NCBI RefSeq assembly: GCF_001650195.1 | Contig: NZ_LXYR01000002.1 | Location: forward strand, 62,001-126,000 | DNA length: 64,000 bases | Reading direction: 5' to 3' | DNA from: Phormidesmis priestleyi BC1401 | GTDB taxonomy: Bacteria > Cyanobacteriota > Cyanobacteriia > Leptolyngbyales > Leptolyngbyaceae | In this document: positions 1 to 9,729 of the stretch, piece after piece | How positions within the stretch are numbered: the stretch's first letter is position 1 | Layout: every line of letters starts with the position of its first letter | Made by a program: the position numbers and the translations under genes | Notes under the pieces: model-generated | Told to the model about the DNA's origin: nothing | Seen by the model: the letters and a program-made list of their open reading frames with translations, nothing else | Database searches by the model: none

Positions 1-1419
1 GCCGTATTTGGGTTTGCTGGTTGCCAAATAGTCGCGCAATCCTTTCGCGTAGTCGGTGATTTTCTCAACGGGGATGTCATCCAAATAGCCGTTGATGCCC
101 GCGTAAATGATTGCCACTTGGTCGCCTACCGACAGCGGAGAGTATTGAGACTGCTTCAGCAATTCGCGCAGACGTTGACCGCGTGCAAGCTGGTTCTGAG
201 TCGCTTTATCCAAGTCAGACGCAAACTGAGCAAACGCTTCGAGTTCCGCAAACTGAGCCAACTCCAGTTTCACTTTACCTGCGACTTTCTTCATCGCCTT
301 GGTTTGCGCCGCCGATCCGACCCGCGACACCGAAATACCTGCATTCACGGCGGGACGTAGACCAGAGTTGAAGAGGTCAGACGACAAGAAGATTTGACCG
401 TCTGTAATCGAAATCACGTTTGTCGGAATGTAAGCCGACACGTCACCCGCTTGAGTTTCGACGATCGGCAATGCTGTCATGCTGCCCTCACCCAATTCAG
501 GGCTGAGTTTTGCCGCACGCTCTAGCAAGCGAGAGTGGAGATAGAAGACATCGCCAGGATATGCCTCACGACCGGGCGGACGACGCAACAGCAAAGACAT
601 TTGACGATAAGCCTGTGCCTGTTTAGACAAGTCATCATAAATGACCAGCGTGTGCTTGCCTTTATACATGAAGTACTCAGCCAGCGATGCGCCCGTGTAA
701 GGAGCAAGGTATTGCAGCGTCGCTGCGTCGTTTGCGTTTGCCGCAACGATGATAGTGTAATCTAACGCGCCACGCTCACGCAGCACGTCTGCGATGCTAG
801 CAACAGTCGAAGCCTTTTGCCCGATCGCCACATAGACGCAGATCACGTCTTCGCCTTTCTGGTTGAGAATCGTGTCTATTGCAACAGAAGTTTTGCCCGT
901 TTGACGATCGCCAATAATTAATTCGCGCTGCCCTCGACCGATCGGAATCATAGTGTCGATCGCGGTGATGCCCGTTTGCATCGGCTCGTACACCGATTTG
1001 CGCTCAATGATGCCAGGGGCGGGAGATTCGATCAAACGAAACTCAGTAGTTTGGATGTCGCCTTTACCGTCGATCGGACGAGCCAGCGCATCTACAATAC
1101 GACCCACCATCGCCTCTCCAACCGGGATCCGCGCGATTTTGCCGCTCGCCGTGACGCTGCTGCCTTCTTGAATGGTGCGTCCATTACTCATCAAGACCGC
1201 GCCCACATTGTCTTCTTCTAGGTTGAGCGCGATGCCGACTGAGCCATCTTCAAAATCGAGCAACTCACCGGACATCGCCTTTTCTAGACCATAGATCCGG
1301 GCGATGCCGTCGCCGACCTGAAGCACGGTGCCCACGTTGGAAACCTTAACGCCCTGATCGTAGCTCTCGATCTGTTGGCGAATAATATTACTAATTTCGT
1401 CTGGTCTAATTGCTGCCAT
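1..1419 (-). CDS. atpA: ATP synthase F1 subunit alpha (3' end cut by window)
   Basis: Non-catalytic nucleotide-binding alpha subunit of the F1 head, on the cytoplasmic face of thylakoid and plasma membranes. The minus strand reads open from an ATG at 1419 to the window edge, 473 codons; the family has about 505, so roughly 30 C-terminal residues are missing. The start reads [10 protein letters not shown] and the P-loop GDRQTGKT is at about residue 170. It is the last gene seen of the atp operon, 84 bp after the delta gene. In cyanobacteria the gamma gene normally follows, here beyond the window. Confidence 0.97.
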   Translation of the reverse strand, partial: MAAIRPDEISNIIRQQIESYDQGVKVSNVGTVLQVGDGIARIYGLEKAMSGELLDFEDGSVGIALNLEEDNVGAVLMSNGRTIQEGSSVTASGKIARIPVGEAMVGRIVDALARPIDGKGDIQTTEFRLIESPAPGIIERKSVYEPMQTGITAIDTMIPIGRGQRELIIGDRQTGKTSVAIDTILNQKGEDVICVYVAIGQKASTVASIADVLRERGALDYTIIVAANANDAATLQYLAPYTGASLAEYFMYKGKHTLVIYDDLSKQAQAYRQMSLLLRRPPGREAYPGDVFYLHSRLLERAAKLSPELGEGSMTALPIVETQAGDVSAYIPTNVISITDGQIFLSSDLFNSGLRPAVNAGISVSRVGSAAQTKAMKKVAGKVKLELAQFAELEAFAQFASDLDKATQNQLARGQRLRELLKQSQYSPLSVGDQVAIIYAGINGYLDDIPVEKITDYAKGLRDYLATSKPKYG

Positions 1420-1503
1420 TGGAACCTCTTTTGAAGGATGAAGGAGAATGCGGAAATCGAGCTTGGGCTTAGGCTTCAGAAAGTTTGAAGCCCTTCACCT
1501 TTC

Positions 1504-2061
1504 TTAGGTTGCACTGCTTAAACGGAGAGAAATACGCCGCAGTTGACCGCGCAAGCTTGCGTCAATCACCTGAGAACCAACTTTGATAATGACACCACCG
1601 ATGAGGTCGCTGTCGATCCGAGTTTCGAGATCGACCTGACGCGCCGAAGTCATCGACTTCACCTGTTCGCGAATGGTGTTTTTCTGATCGTCGTTGAGTT
1701 CGACCGTTGAAGTCACTTCAGCTAACACTGCTTGATTCAGCTTTCTTAGAAGTGACTGATACTGCTTGCAAACGCCGTCTAAAAACAGAATCCGTCGCTT
1801 GTCAACCAACAGCATTAAAAAGCTCTTTGTAAACGGATGGATCTGCTCTCCAAAAACCTGATCTAAAACAGCTTTTTTTGCATCAGCTTTCGTCAACGGA
1901 CTGCCGAGAAAGGCTTGCAGATCGGGTGATTCGTTCCAGCTAGACAAGATTGCAGCGACATCTTCACCAAAGCGCTCGGTCAAATTATTGGACTGACCCA
2001 GTGACATCAACGCTTGAGCATAGGGTTCCAAGACTTGAGCGGTCAGAATGCTGTCTTTCAT
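1504..2061 (-). CDS. atpH: ATP synthase F1 subunit delta
   Basis: Peripheral-stalk subunit that joins the top of F1 to the b/b' dimer (OSCP-type; called atpD in cyanobacterial operon nomenclature). The protein has 185 residues, normal for the family. It shows the helical N-terminal domain (AQVLEPYAQALMSLGQ) and the conserved C-terminal segment with DSDLIGGVIIKVGSQVIDAS followed by LRGQL. Its ATG overlaps the stop of the b-subunit gene by one base (TGATG), so translation is probably coupled. Position between b and alpha fits the standard operon. Confidence 0.96.
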   Translation of the reverse strand: MKDSILTAQVLEPYAQALMSLGQSNNLTERFGEDVAAILSSWNESPDLQAFLGSPLTKADAKKAVLDQVFGEQIHPFTKSFLMLLVDKRRILFLDGVCKQYQSLLRKLNQAVLAEVTSTVELNDDQKNTIREQVKSMTSARQVDLETRIDSDLIGGVIIKVGSQVIDASLRGQLRRISLRLSSAT

Positions 2062-2636
2062 CAGGAACCTCCTCCCAGTAGTGCAATGCTGCGATCGACT
2101 AATCTCTTCTGCAAGTCATCATTCAGACGATCGGGAAGCTCACCTTCTGCACGCTGCATTGCCATCAATGCAATGCGCTGACGTAGCTCATTGATCACCC
2201 GCTCTTGCTCAGAGCCAAGCTCTTGAACCGCCGTTTCTCGCATCCGGGTCACGTCCTGTTCAGCCTTCACCAAGATGGCGGCTCTCGCTGATTTGGCACC
2301 CTCTTCAGCAGATGCGCGAATTTTAGCGGCTTCAGCTTGCGCTTGCGCTAACTTCTGTTGCTGCGAGGCAAGAGCAGAAGCAGCACTTTGTTTGCGCTGT
2401 TCTGCTTCTTTGATTTGAGTTTCGATCGCTGCCGTTCGATCGCCCAAAATCTTACCCAGAAACTTGCGACCAAGATAAACGACGACAGCAATCACGACAG
2501 CGATATTGATCAGGTTGGTTTCTAGGATGTCAAAATTGACCCCGAAACCGCCCTTTCCCACTGCTTCTGCTGCTTCAGAGCCGAGTAATGTGGCTCCGGC
2601 AGCGAGTCGCAAAAAAATTTCCATGACGTTATCCAC
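2061..2636 (-). CDS. atpF: ATP synthase F0 subunit b
   Basis: Peripheral-stalk subunit anchored in the membrane. The 191-residue protein has one transmembrane segment at about residues 40-60 (LINIAVVIAVVVYLGRKFLG), then a long charged coiled coil rich in Ala, Glu, Gln and Lys. The N-terminal extension before the membrane segment is typical of the cyanobacterial/chloroplast b subunit (subunit I). A second Met at residue 5 could also be the start. It pairs with the b' protein encoded upstream as a heterodimer. Confidence 0.95.
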   Translation of the reverse strand: MDNVMEIFLRLAAGATLLGSEAAEAVGKGGFGVNFDILETNLINIAVVIAVVVYLGRKFLGKILGDRTAAIETQIKEAEQRKQSAASALASQQQKLAQAQAEAAKIRASAEEGAKSARAAILVKAEQDVTRMRETAVQELGSEQERVINELRQRIALMAMQRAEGELPDRLNDDLQKRLVDRSIALLGGGS

Positions 2637-2690
2637 AACTGCGCGGTTGATAATCCTAAAGGCGCTAACGGTTTTTTGTTAACAACCCCA

Positions 2691-3113
2691 TCAAACTCCA
2701 GCTAAAAGCTTATCTAGAATTTCACGACTCAGCGATTCGACCTGCTGCTCTAGCGTTTGCATCGCAGCTTGCTTTTGCTGATCTAACTCTTTTTGAGTGG
2801 CTTCTCGCTGAGACTGAGCCTCTTGTTGAGCTTCGGCAATTTTTTGAGCGGCGATCGTGTGTGCCTCTGCTTGAGCCGCCACGATCGTCGCCTGATATTG
2901 TCTGCGAGTCTCGGCTAACTCAGACTCATATTGTTTCGCCAAATTTTCAGCTTTCGCGAGACGCTCCCGCGCATCCGCTTCATTGCTGCGGATGTAGTCG
3001 CTCCGATCTTCAATAGCCTTAGTCAGTGGTTTATAAAACACCACATTCAAAATCGCGGCTAAAAGCAGAAACTGCACTGCCATCAGGGGCAGGGTCGCAT
3101 CAAAGTCAAACAT
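2691..3113 (-). CDS. atpG: ATP synthase F0 subunit b' (second b subunit)
   Basis: The b' subunit, found in phototrophs, which forms the peripheral stalk with b. The protein has 140 residues: an N-terminal membrane segment ([20 protein letters not shown]), the conserved [10 protein letters not shown], and a coiled coil of about 100 residues ending in LDKLLAGV. It is shorter than b because it lacks the N-terminal extension. It lies between c and b, separated from c by about 100 bp that contain a possible hairpin. Confidence 0.95.
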   Translation of the reverse strand: MFDFDATLPLMAVQFLLLAAILNVVFYKPLTKAIEDRSDYIRSNEADARERLAKAENLAKQYESELAETRRQYQATIVAAQAEAHTIAAQKIAEAQQEAQSQREATQKELDQQKQAAMQTLEQQVESLSREILDKLLAGV

Positions 3114-3169
3114 TATCTTGAGTGAGGGTGAGAAAAGTGCAAGACAATTTCAGAAGGTTTAAGGTTTGA

Positions 3170-3200
3170 GTTTTGAATTCCGTAACCCAGAACTCAAAAC
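3170..3200 (-). promoter_or_regulatory. Intercistronic hairpin between the c and b' genes
   Basis: The 11-base arms GTTTTGAATTC (3170-3180) and GAACTCAAAAC (3190-3200) can pair with one G-T wobble around a 9-base loop. The structure lies in the only sizeable gap between c and b'. It has no T-run, so it is not an obvious terminator. By inference it could stabilise upstream mRNA or damp expression after the c gene, whose product is needed in many copies per complex. Confidence 0.4.
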
Positions 3201-3216
3201 CCAAAACTCTTGACTC

Positions 3217-3537
<321 letters not shown>

Positions 3538-3559
3538 TCAAAACGATGGACAGGAGAAA

Positions 3560-4312
3560 CTACGGGGCGTGTTCCTCTTCACCATGACCTTCGATCGCCT
3601 CATGAATGTAGGCGGCTGCAAGAGTTGCAAACACCAAGGCTTGAATTGCGCTGGTAAACAGACCCAGCAGCATCACAGGCAGCGGCACAAACAGAGGCAC
3701 GAGCAGGACAAGAACCGCCACCACTAATTCATCCGCCAAGATGTTGCCAAACAGACGGAAGCTCAGGGAGAGGGGCTTGGTGAAATCTTCTAAAATGGCG
3801 ATGGGCAGCAAAATCGGCGTGGGTTGGATATACTTCGCGAAGTAGCCCAGACCTTTTTTACTAAAGCCCGCGTAGAAATACGCCAGCGACACGAGCAATG
3901 CCAGTGCCACCGTTGTATTGATGTCGTTGGTTGGGGCAGCGAGTTCACCCTCTGGTAGCTTAATCAGCTTCCAGGGAATCAGCGCTCCTGACCAGTTAGA
4001 GACAAAGATGAACAGAAACAGTGTGCCAATGAATGGCACCCAGGGACGGTAATCTTTCTCGCCAAGCTGGTTTCTTGACAACTCACGGACATATTCCAGC
4101 GCGTACTCCATCAAGTTTTGAATGCCTCTTGGCACGCGTTGAACATTTCGAGTTGCCAAAAGTGAGGCAATCACGAGCAGCCCAATCACAAACCAGGACA
4201 CCAAAAAAACTTGCCCATGAACCCTTAAATTGCCAATCTGCCAGTAGAGGTGATGACCGACCTCTAGACTAGCGAGATGGAACGAGTTGGGAGCGACGAT
4301 GAAATTTAGCAT
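3560..4312 (-). CDS. atpB: ATP synthase F0 subunit a
   Basis: Membrane subunit that forms the proton half-channels next to the c ring (atpI in plastid nomenclature). The 250-residue protein has about five membrane helices. The essential arginine is within the segment [19 protein letters not shown], and the C-terminal helix contains [22 protein letters not shown]. It ends in an acidic tail, [10 protein letters not shown]. It is the second gene of the operon. Confidence 0.96.
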   Translation of the reverse strand: MLNFIVAPNSFHLASLEVGHHLYWQIGNLRVHGQVFLVSWFVIGLLVIASLLATRNVQRVPRGIQNLMEYALEYVRELSRNQLGEKDYRPWVPFIGTLFLFIFVSNWSGALIPWKLIKLPEGELAAPTNDINTTVALALLVSLAYFYAGFSKKGLGYFAKYIQPTPILLPIAILEDFTKPLSLSFRLFGNILADELVVAVLVLLVPLFVPLPVMLLGLFTSAIQALVFATLAAAYIHEAIEGHGEEEHAP

Positions 4313-4366
4313 TTCAGTTCAGGCGGCTTTCCCCAGATTCTAAGGAGTGAAAATTCTGTGACAAAC

Positions 4367-4768
4367 TCAATCACTGGAATTGAGCAAGGTTTTCAAGGTG
4401 TAGACGATGAGCGCCGCTTTGTAAGTCAAAAATCCTAAAAAAACAGGTAAGACGTGCAGACCATTCCACTGGGTGCCGACAATAATCAGCCCAACAAAAA
4501 TGGCGATGTGCGACTTGCCTAATTTGTCTTTCTGGTTACCAAGCTGCTCAACATTTCTTGCTAACAACTTCAAGTAAACCACACCTGTGCACGCTCCAAG
4601 TAAATAATTGAGAGCGATATTAAAGGAGTAGAAGTACCAAACCGGGAAAAAGATTAGACCCGTCAGGATGAGGGTGATCGCTAACAACTCTTGTTGGAGT
4701 CGATAGAAATCTTGCATTGAGTCGCTGGGTTCTGATGACTCAGAAACAGGCGGTGAGATGTCCTCCAT
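4367..4768 (-). CDS. atp1: ATP synthase I-like protein (Atp1/AtpI family)
   Basis: Small membrane protein encoded at the head of cyanobacterial atp operons; relatives assist c-ring assembly or Mg2+ supply, and the exact role is not fixed. The 133-residue product has an acidic N-terminus and about four hydrophobic helices ([70 protein letters not shown]). It is assigned by position, size and topology. The operon promoter should lie in the 200 bp upstream; no convincing promoter could be fixed there. Confidence 0.8.
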   Translation of the reverse strand: MEDISPPVSESSEPSDSMQDFYRLQQELLAITLILTGLIFFPVWYFYSFNIALNYLLGACTGVVYLKLLARNVEQLGNQKDKLGKSHIAIFVGLIIVGTQWNGLHVLPVFLGFLTYKAALIVYTLKTLLNSSD

Positions 4769-4970
4769 AGCAGGTGCGATCCATGAAGTAGGGCAACATT
4801 GCCATGATAGCCATTAGACCCGATCGAAGCCTAATGCAGTCACAACGGCTCGTTTAGCCAATAGCTATCGTACCATGCACAGGTAATAATACTTAATGTC
4901 AGGCGAGTTTGAAATGAGTGAAAAGTAGCGATCGCTTACAATAATTTCACGTCGCATTCAGGGCTTTGAG

Positions 4971-5663
4971 ATGATCCAGTCCGATCTGCAAAATCTGCCC
5001 ACCAGTGCCGAGTTGCCTTGCTCAGACGATACCCCCGTGGATAACGAAGATCAGAATTTTATCCCCAATTTTTTGCTGTTCTTGTTGCAATCCCTTTGGG
5101 CAAATCGCGTTGATTGGTTTTTTGGCGTAGACATGGGCATTTATCACACCACAGGGATAAGTCCCAGAGTTCCCGTGGTGCCCGACAGCTTTTTGAGCTT
5201 GGGTGTCGATCGAAAGAAACAGGGTAAGTCACGTAAGAGCTACGTCGTTTGGGAAGAAAACAACGTGGTTCCGATCGTGGCTTTGGAAATTGTGTCGTGG
5301 ACACCCGGCGGCGAATACGAGGAGAAAGTCAAGATTTATGCTGACTTGGGCGTGTTGTATTACGTCATTTCCAATCCCGACTATTGGCGACGGGACGGGC
5401 ATCAGCCGTTTGAGGTTTATAAGCTCGTCAACGGCAGCTATCAGTTGCAGATTGGAGAGCCTTACTGGATGCCGGAAATTGGGTTAGGAATTGGGCGGTT
5501 TGTGAGATCGTTTGGTCAAATCGAACAAGAAGTTTTGTATTGGTATGACCAAACGGGCGATCGTCACCTTGCAACCGATGAACAAGCAGACCTTGAGCGA
5601 CGAGAAAACGAGCGACTGAGAGAACGGCTGCGATCGATGGGCATTGACCCAGACGAACAATAG
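4971..5663 (+). CDS. Uma2 family (DUF820) putative endonuclease
   Basis: Member of the Uma2 family, PD-(D/E)XK-fold proteins expanded in cyanobacteria, of unknown physiological role. In the 230-residue product the family core is visible: VPDSFLSLGVDR, VVPIVALEIVSWTPGGEYEEKVKIYADLGVLYYVISNP, then a basic/acidic C-terminal coil (ERRENERLRERLRSMGIDPDEQ). The conserved catalytic-type pattern is the D of VVPDSF and the E in ALEIVS. It converges with the methyltransferase gene with no gap (stop codons abut at 5663/5664). Confidence 0.88.
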   Translation: MIQSDLQNLPTSAELPCSDDTPVDNEDQNFIPNFLLFLLQSLWANRVDWFFGVDMGIYHTTGISPRVPVVPDSFLSLGVDRKKQGKSRKSYVVWEENNVVPIVALEIVSWTPGGEYEEKVKIYADLGVLYYVISNPDYWRRDGHQPFEVYKLVNGSYQLQIGEPYWMPEIGLGIGRFVRSFGQIEQEVLYWYDQTGDRHLATDEQADLERRENERLRERLRSMGIDPDEQ

Positions 5664-6860
5664 TCAGGTTTTTGGAGTCAGCAAAATTAGCTGCTGCTGT
5701 TGCAGAGATCGGACATTCTCCAATTCCAAGGGCACCGCTGATAGGATTTCTGCGATCGTGCGCCGTCCCTGATTTTCGTCACAGGCTTTCATAAACTCAA
5801 ATTCTGGCTCTGACAGATTCACAATCTGATAGTCGTAGTTAAATAAACAGCGACTCGCCCAACCATCCATGCAGGGGCTGCGCTCAGGAATGGCGTTAAG
5901 CAGCGTGTCGTCAGATGACCAATCGGCTAAAGGCAATTCGCCGCGCCCCAAGAAGAATTCGTAGTGAGTGACCGAGGAGGGATCGAGGAGTTCGATCAGG
6001 CGATAGCGTTGGCGATCGCTCAATCCTTTTGCCCGTTCAATCAGGTCAGAATTTTTGCCTAACAAGCGATCGAGCGTCCACTGCCGAGGGTTCGAGAAGC
6101 CCAAAAACTTTAGCCCAGACGCATCAATAAGTTGAAACAGCGTCTCAATGCTGTAGTCAATCTCTTGAGGATGGACATACATATCGGCAAAGCATTCGTC
6201 TCGCTGATTTTCCATTGACCAGCGTTCTTTTTCTCGCTGCACCAGCCGATTATTTTCAGGCAATGTCCCGAAGATCTGACGACCGACTTTTACGCCATCT
6301 CGATAGTCGCCTTTTTGAGTTCCTTGCAAGAGGGCGATCGCTTGCTGCATTAATCCAATTTCCCAGCGTCCCAATTCTGCATAGACAAAGATGTGCATGA
6401 TCCCGCCAGGTGCGAGTGTTGTCGCTAGAGATTGAATGCCGCGAATCGGATCGGGCAAGTGATGCAATACGCCCACGCAGTTGATTAGATCAAATTTGCC
6501 AGGAAGCTGGTTGGCATCATAGAGGCTGAGGTGATGAAACTCTGCCCGATCGTTGACCGATCTCTGACATCGCTCTCTCGCAACCGCCAACGCCCCCGAA
6601 CTCAGATCGATTCCTGTCACCTGCGCGTCAGGATTGAGATGCACCAGATATTCAGTGCCGCAACCCGTGCCGCAGCCTGCATCTAAAATACGGATATCGT
6701 GTCGTTTCGGTGCTTGCCCAGTGCAGAAATTGTAGGCGGCTGACCAGTTCCAGCGCCAGTTATAGCCCGGAGGTGGCTCGTCGAGTAATGGCTCTGGTGG
6801 AAATGGATAAGTGTTGTAGAGCGCTGCAACCGCCGCACTAATCGCTTGAGGATCTGACAT
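5664..6860 (-). CDS. Class I SAM-dependent methyltransferase
   Basis: Methyltransferase of unknown substrate. The Rossmann core starts at about residue 55 with motif I ILDAGCGTGCGTEYL, then the acidic residue of VTGIDLSSGAL, and motif IV-like FDLINCVGVLHHLPDP. The 398-residue protein has about 200 residues after the core that are not recognisable and probably bind substrate. Similar two-part proteins are common in cyanobacteria. It is a single gene. Confidence 0.85.
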   Translation of the reverse strand: MSDPQAISAAVAALYNTYPFPPEPLLDEPPPGYNWRWNWSAAYNFCTGQAPKRHDIRILDAGCGTGCGTEYLVHLNPDAQVTGIDLSSGALAVARERCQRSVNDRAEFHHLSLYDANQLPGKFDLINCVGVLHHLPDPIRGIQSLATTLAPGGIMHIFVYAELGRWEIGLMQQAIALLQGTQKGDYRDGVKVGRQIFGTLPENNRLVQREKERWSMENQRDECFADMYVHPQEIDYSIETLFQLIDASGLKFLGFSNPRQWTLDRLLGKNSDLIERAKGLSDRQRYRLIELLDPSSVTHYEFFLGRGELPLADWSSDDTLLNAIPERSPCMDGWASRCLFNYDYQIVNLSEPEFEFMKACDENQGRRTIAEILSAVPLELENVRSLQQQQLILLTPKT

Positions 6861-6996
6861 GACAAATCAAAATGACGGTGACTTAGAGATATAGTGTCTC
6901 ATTCGTAGAGCCTTGAGGTCAGGCAGATTGTTGCTAAATGGTTTAATAAGCGTTAACTTGTCTAAAGAAATGTATCTTTTGAGTGAGGCAATTCAG

Positions 6997-7140
6997 ATGG
7001 AAAAGCAAGAAGGCAAAATCGGCTTTACCAGATTCGCTGAGTCATTGAATGGTCGCCTAGCCATGTTAGGAATCGCGATCGGATTCGCCACCGAGTTAAT
7101 GACGGGCAAGGGCATCTTAGAGCAACTCGGCTTGATGTAG
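6997..7140 (+). CDS. High-light-inducible protein (Hlip / small CAB-like)
   Basis: Single-helix chlorophyll-binding protein of the thylakoid that protects chlorophyll and photosystem II during assembly and light stress. The 47-residue product has the LHC motif ExxNGR in FAESLNGRLAMLGIAIGFATE, followed by the typical TGKGILEQLGL end. ATG at 6997 is chosen because GAGG lies 8 bases before it; in-frame starts at 6970 and 6913 have no such site. A terminator follows at 7171. Confidence 0.93.
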   Translation: MEKQEGKIGFTRFAESLNGRLAMLGIAIGFATELMTGKGILEQLGLM

Positions 7141-7170
7141 TTCTCACAGCTCGTTTTATTTGACAATCTT

Positions 7171-7204
7171 CCTGGAGGTAACTTGATTACTCTCCAGGTT
7201 TTTT
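7171..7204 (+). terminator. Intrinsic terminator after the Hlip gene
   Basis: Stem CCTGGAG (7171-7177) pairs with CTCCAGG (7192-7198), followed directly by six T residues on the plus strand. It ends the Hlip transcript just before the convergent asnS gene. Confidence 0.8.
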
Positions 7205-7209
7205 GTGGC

Positions 7210-8598
7210 TTAGAACTCAACATTTAGCGGAGTTCTAGGGAATGGAATCACATCGCGGATGTTGCTCATTCCGGTCATGAACTGCACGAGACGCTCGAAT
7301 CCTAACCCAAATCCTGCGTGGGGAACGGTGCCATATCGTCGCAGATCCAAATACCACCAATAGTCTTTTACGTCCAAGCCTTGCGCTTGAATTCTGCGTT
7401 CTAAAACGTCAAGCCGTTCTTCTCGCTGAGAGCCGCCGATAATCTCCCCAATCTTAGGCGCAAGAATATCCATCGCACGAACGGTTTTTTCGTCTTCGTT
7501 CAACCGCATATAGAACGCCTTGATCTGCGTCGGGTAGTCAGTCACAATCACAGGCTTTTTAAAGAGTTCTTCGGCTAAGAAACGCTCGTGTTCAGATTGC
7601 AGATCTGAGCCCCACTCGACAGGATACTCGAACGTCCGATCGCTCTTTAATAAAAGCTCGACTGCCTTCGTGTAAGTGACCCGCTCAAACTCGTTTTGAA
7701 TGATGTTTTCGGCGGTTGTGAGAACTGAGTTATCAATGCGATCGTTGAAAAACTGCATATCTTCAGGGCACTTCTCCAGCACATAGGAAAAGATGTATTT
7801 GAGAAACGCCTCGGCTAAATCCATGTCTCCTTCGAGATCACAGAATGCCATTTCTGGCTCGACCATCCAAAACTCTGCCAGGTGGCGCGACGTGTTAGAG
7901 TTTTCGGCGCGAAACGTTGGACCAAACGTGTAGACGTTGCTGAATGCCGTTGCCATAATTTCGGCTTCTAGCTGTCCGCTCACGGTTAAATAAGTCGGTT
8001 TGCCAAAGAAATCTTTACTGTAGTCAACCGATTGATTCTCAGTTAAGGGAACTTTTTTGAGATCCAAACTGGTGACCGCAAACATTTCACCTGCCCCTTC
8101 ACAGTCGCTTGCCGTAAGAATAGGCGTGTGAACCCAGATAAACCCCTGTTCTTGAAAGAATTGATGGATCGCCATTGAGCAAGCATTGCGAACTCGAAAG
8201 ACGGCTCCCAGCGTGTTGGTGCGCGATCGTAGATGCCCAATCTCCCGCAAAAACTCAAACGAGTGACGTTTCTTTTGCAGCGGATAAGTCTCTGCGTCGG
8301 CTTCACCATAGACGATGACAGAATCTGCCTTGACCTCAATGCGCTGCCCTTTGCCTGGAGACGGCACCAAAACTCCTGACACCTCAACTGACGCTCCCGT
8401 ACTCAGTCGTTTGACCACAGATTCATAATCCGGTAGGTCAGCATTCATCACCACTTGCAGACCTGCCATCGACGAGCCATCGTTCACCTCGATAAACGAG
8501 AAGCCTTTTTGCTCTCGCTTGGTGCGAACCCAGCCTTTAATCGTGACTAACTCATCAGGTTGTCCGGTGCGTAGCAGTTCTGAGATCCGTCGTGTCAT
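7210..8598 (-). CDS. asnS: Asparagine--tRNA ligase
   Basis: Class IIb aminoacyl-tRNA synthetase charging tRNA-Asn. The 462-residue protein has an N-terminal OB-fold anticodon-binding domain ([25 protein letters not shown]). The class II core follows: motif 2 around [25 protein letters not shown], and motif 3 [27 protein letters not shown]. The C-terminus LNVEF is typical of AsnRS. An aspS gene lies at 56791, so the two paralogues are distinct. The small coiled-coil membrane gene lies 7 bp upstream on the same strand. Confidence 0.97.
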   Translation of the reverse strand: MTRRISELLRTGQPDELVTIKGWVRTKREQKGFSFIEVNDGSSMAGLQVVMNADLPDYESVVKRLSTGASVEVSGVLVPSPGKGQRIEVKADSVIVYGEADAETYPLQKKRHSFEFLREIGHLRSRTNTLGAVFRVRNACSMAIHQFFQEQGFIWVHTPILTASDCEGAGEMFAVTSLDLKKVPLTENQSVDYSKDFFGKPTYLTVSGQLEAEIMATAFSNVYTFGPTFRAENSNTSRHLAEFWMVEPEMAFCDLEGDMDLAEAFLKYIFSYVLEKCPEDMQFFNDRIDNSVLTTAENIIQNEFERVTYTKAVELLLKSDRTFEYPVEWGSDLQSEHERFLAEELFKKPVIVTDYPTQIKAFYMRLNEDEKTVRAMDILAPKIGEIIGGSQREERLDVLERRIQAQGLDVKDYWWYLDLRRYGTVPHAGFGLGFERLVQFMTGMSNIRDVIPFPRTPLNVEF

Positions 8599-8605
8599 GA
8601 GGGGT

Positions 8606-9040
8606 TTAGGGGGTTAAGGTCTGCGGAGTCGAACTTTTGGGGCTAGGAGTCGGATGCCTTAAAGTATAAAAAGCCAACGACCAGCCGACCACAATACCAA
8701 GTCCGCCAAATCGAACGGCTTGCCAGAAGACTTCTTTAAAGCCAGCCCACGAAAATAAACGGCTTTCTAGATTGAACTCTAGCTCTTCTAGCTGCGTCTC
8801 GATCTTTCGTAATTCTAATTTAAGGCTAGACGATTTGCTTTGACGAAGCTGCGATCGCACCGTTTGAGATCGCGCTTCTAACTCTTTTTGAAGCGGCTGA
8901 TCGTGTTCGATTTGGGCATGACGCTCTTTGAGTTCTTGGAGCGATCGCTCTACGGTTTCAAGAATTTGCTCAAAGGTTAGCTCTGACTCATCGGAGTCTG
9001 GTTTTGTGGATAAACGATCGGGGTCTTGGGATGGCTGCAT
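8606..9040 (-). CDS. Conserved cyanobacterial coiled-coil protein with C-terminal membrane anchor
   Basis: No known function. The 144-residue protein has an acidic N-terminus, a coiled coil rich in Glu, Leu and Gln at about 20-95, and one hydrophobic segment near 108-125 ([20 protein letters not shown]). It ends in a Ser/Thr/Pro tail. This arrangement suggests a tail-anchored or single-pass membrane protein. It stops 7 bp before asnS and is probably cotranscribed with it. Confidence 0.7.
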   Translation of the reverse strand: MQPSQDPDRLSTKPDSDESELTFEQILETVERSLQELKERHAQIEHDQPLQKELEARSQTVRSQLRQSKSSSLKLELRKIETQLEELEFNLESRLFSWAGFKEVFWQAVRFGGLGIVVGWSLAFYTLRHPTPSPKSSTPQTLTP

Positions 9041-9125
9041 TCAAGCGTAGTAGAGTAGGAGTGACGGGTAGACCGATCCATTTTACCCATTCCGTTCAAG
9101 CTGCGTTCTATGTCGGACTTCACCC

Positions 9126-9419
9126 ATGATTCAATCTCAAACAGAAGCCTCTAACCCAGCCGCAGCCACTAAGCTTTCTGAGTTCAGTGCGTTTGAGTTA
9201 GCGCAGGCATTGACCGAAAAGTTAAGCATCAACGATCGCGATTGGCATCAACTCAAGTCAAATCGACTGGCTCGATCTCGCGAGCAAGCTGCCGTTGCGT
9301 TGATTTTTCTGCTCAAAGACCAGCCAGAAGAGGCGCTTTTAAGGTTGCAACAGGCATCCGGATGGTTAGATAAATCAATCTCTGCCCCACCTTGTGAACA
9401 CCACGGTTCTAAAAAGTAG
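9126..9419 (+). CDS. Small conserved cyanobacterial protein (DUF6439-like)
   Basis: The 97-residue soluble, mostly helical protein resembles a conserved cyanobacterial family (probably DUF6439, from memory). The core AAVALIFLLKDQPEEALLRLQQASGWLDKSISAPPCEHHG ends in the Pro-Cys-Glu-His-His that is conserved in that family. Function is unknown. It has its own promoter region, shared divergently with the gene at 8606-9040. Confidence 0.65.
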   Translation: MIQSQTEASNPAAATKLSEFSAFELAQALTEKLSINDRDWHQLKSNRLARSREQAAVALIFLLKDQPEEALLRLQQASGWLDKSISAPPCEHHGSKK

Positions 9420-9432
9420 GGCTAAATTGACA

Positions 9433-9636
9433 TTAAGAGCTTTGCTTATTTGCCTTAGCTCCAAAGTTGCTCTGAAAGTTAGTCCTGCAATACAAGCCTT
9501 CTAGCTGGGCAGAGATTTGCAGGATCGTCTCTGTGCCAGTAGGAGCCGTGACCGCTTGGGCGATCGGCTGGCAAAGTATTGTGAAAAGGCAAGAACATCC
9601 CGCCAATAACAGTAGCTCTAATTTCTTGGTTTGCAT
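9433..9636 (-). CDS. Small putative exported protein
   Basis: Hypothetical. The 67-residue product starts MQTKKLELLLLAGCSCLFTI and has a signal-peptide pattern: KK, a hydrophobic stretch, then a probable cleavage site after PIAQA. The mature part is about 40 residues. A longer reading from 9690 adds 18 residues before the signal and is less likely. The product converges with the 9126 gene, 13 bp apart. Coding status rests mainly on the signal peptide. Confidence 0.45.
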   Translation of the reverse strand: MQTKKLELLLLAGCSCLFTILCQPIAQAVTAPTGTETILQISAQLEGLYCRTNFQSNFGAKANKQSS

Positions 9637-9729
9637 GGTTCTGTTTGAATTGATCCTTTTGCAGGCAGGGCGTTCGTGTTGCTTTGCCAAGATAACAAAA
9701 TTTTGAGCAACTCTGACAAGCTGATGAGA

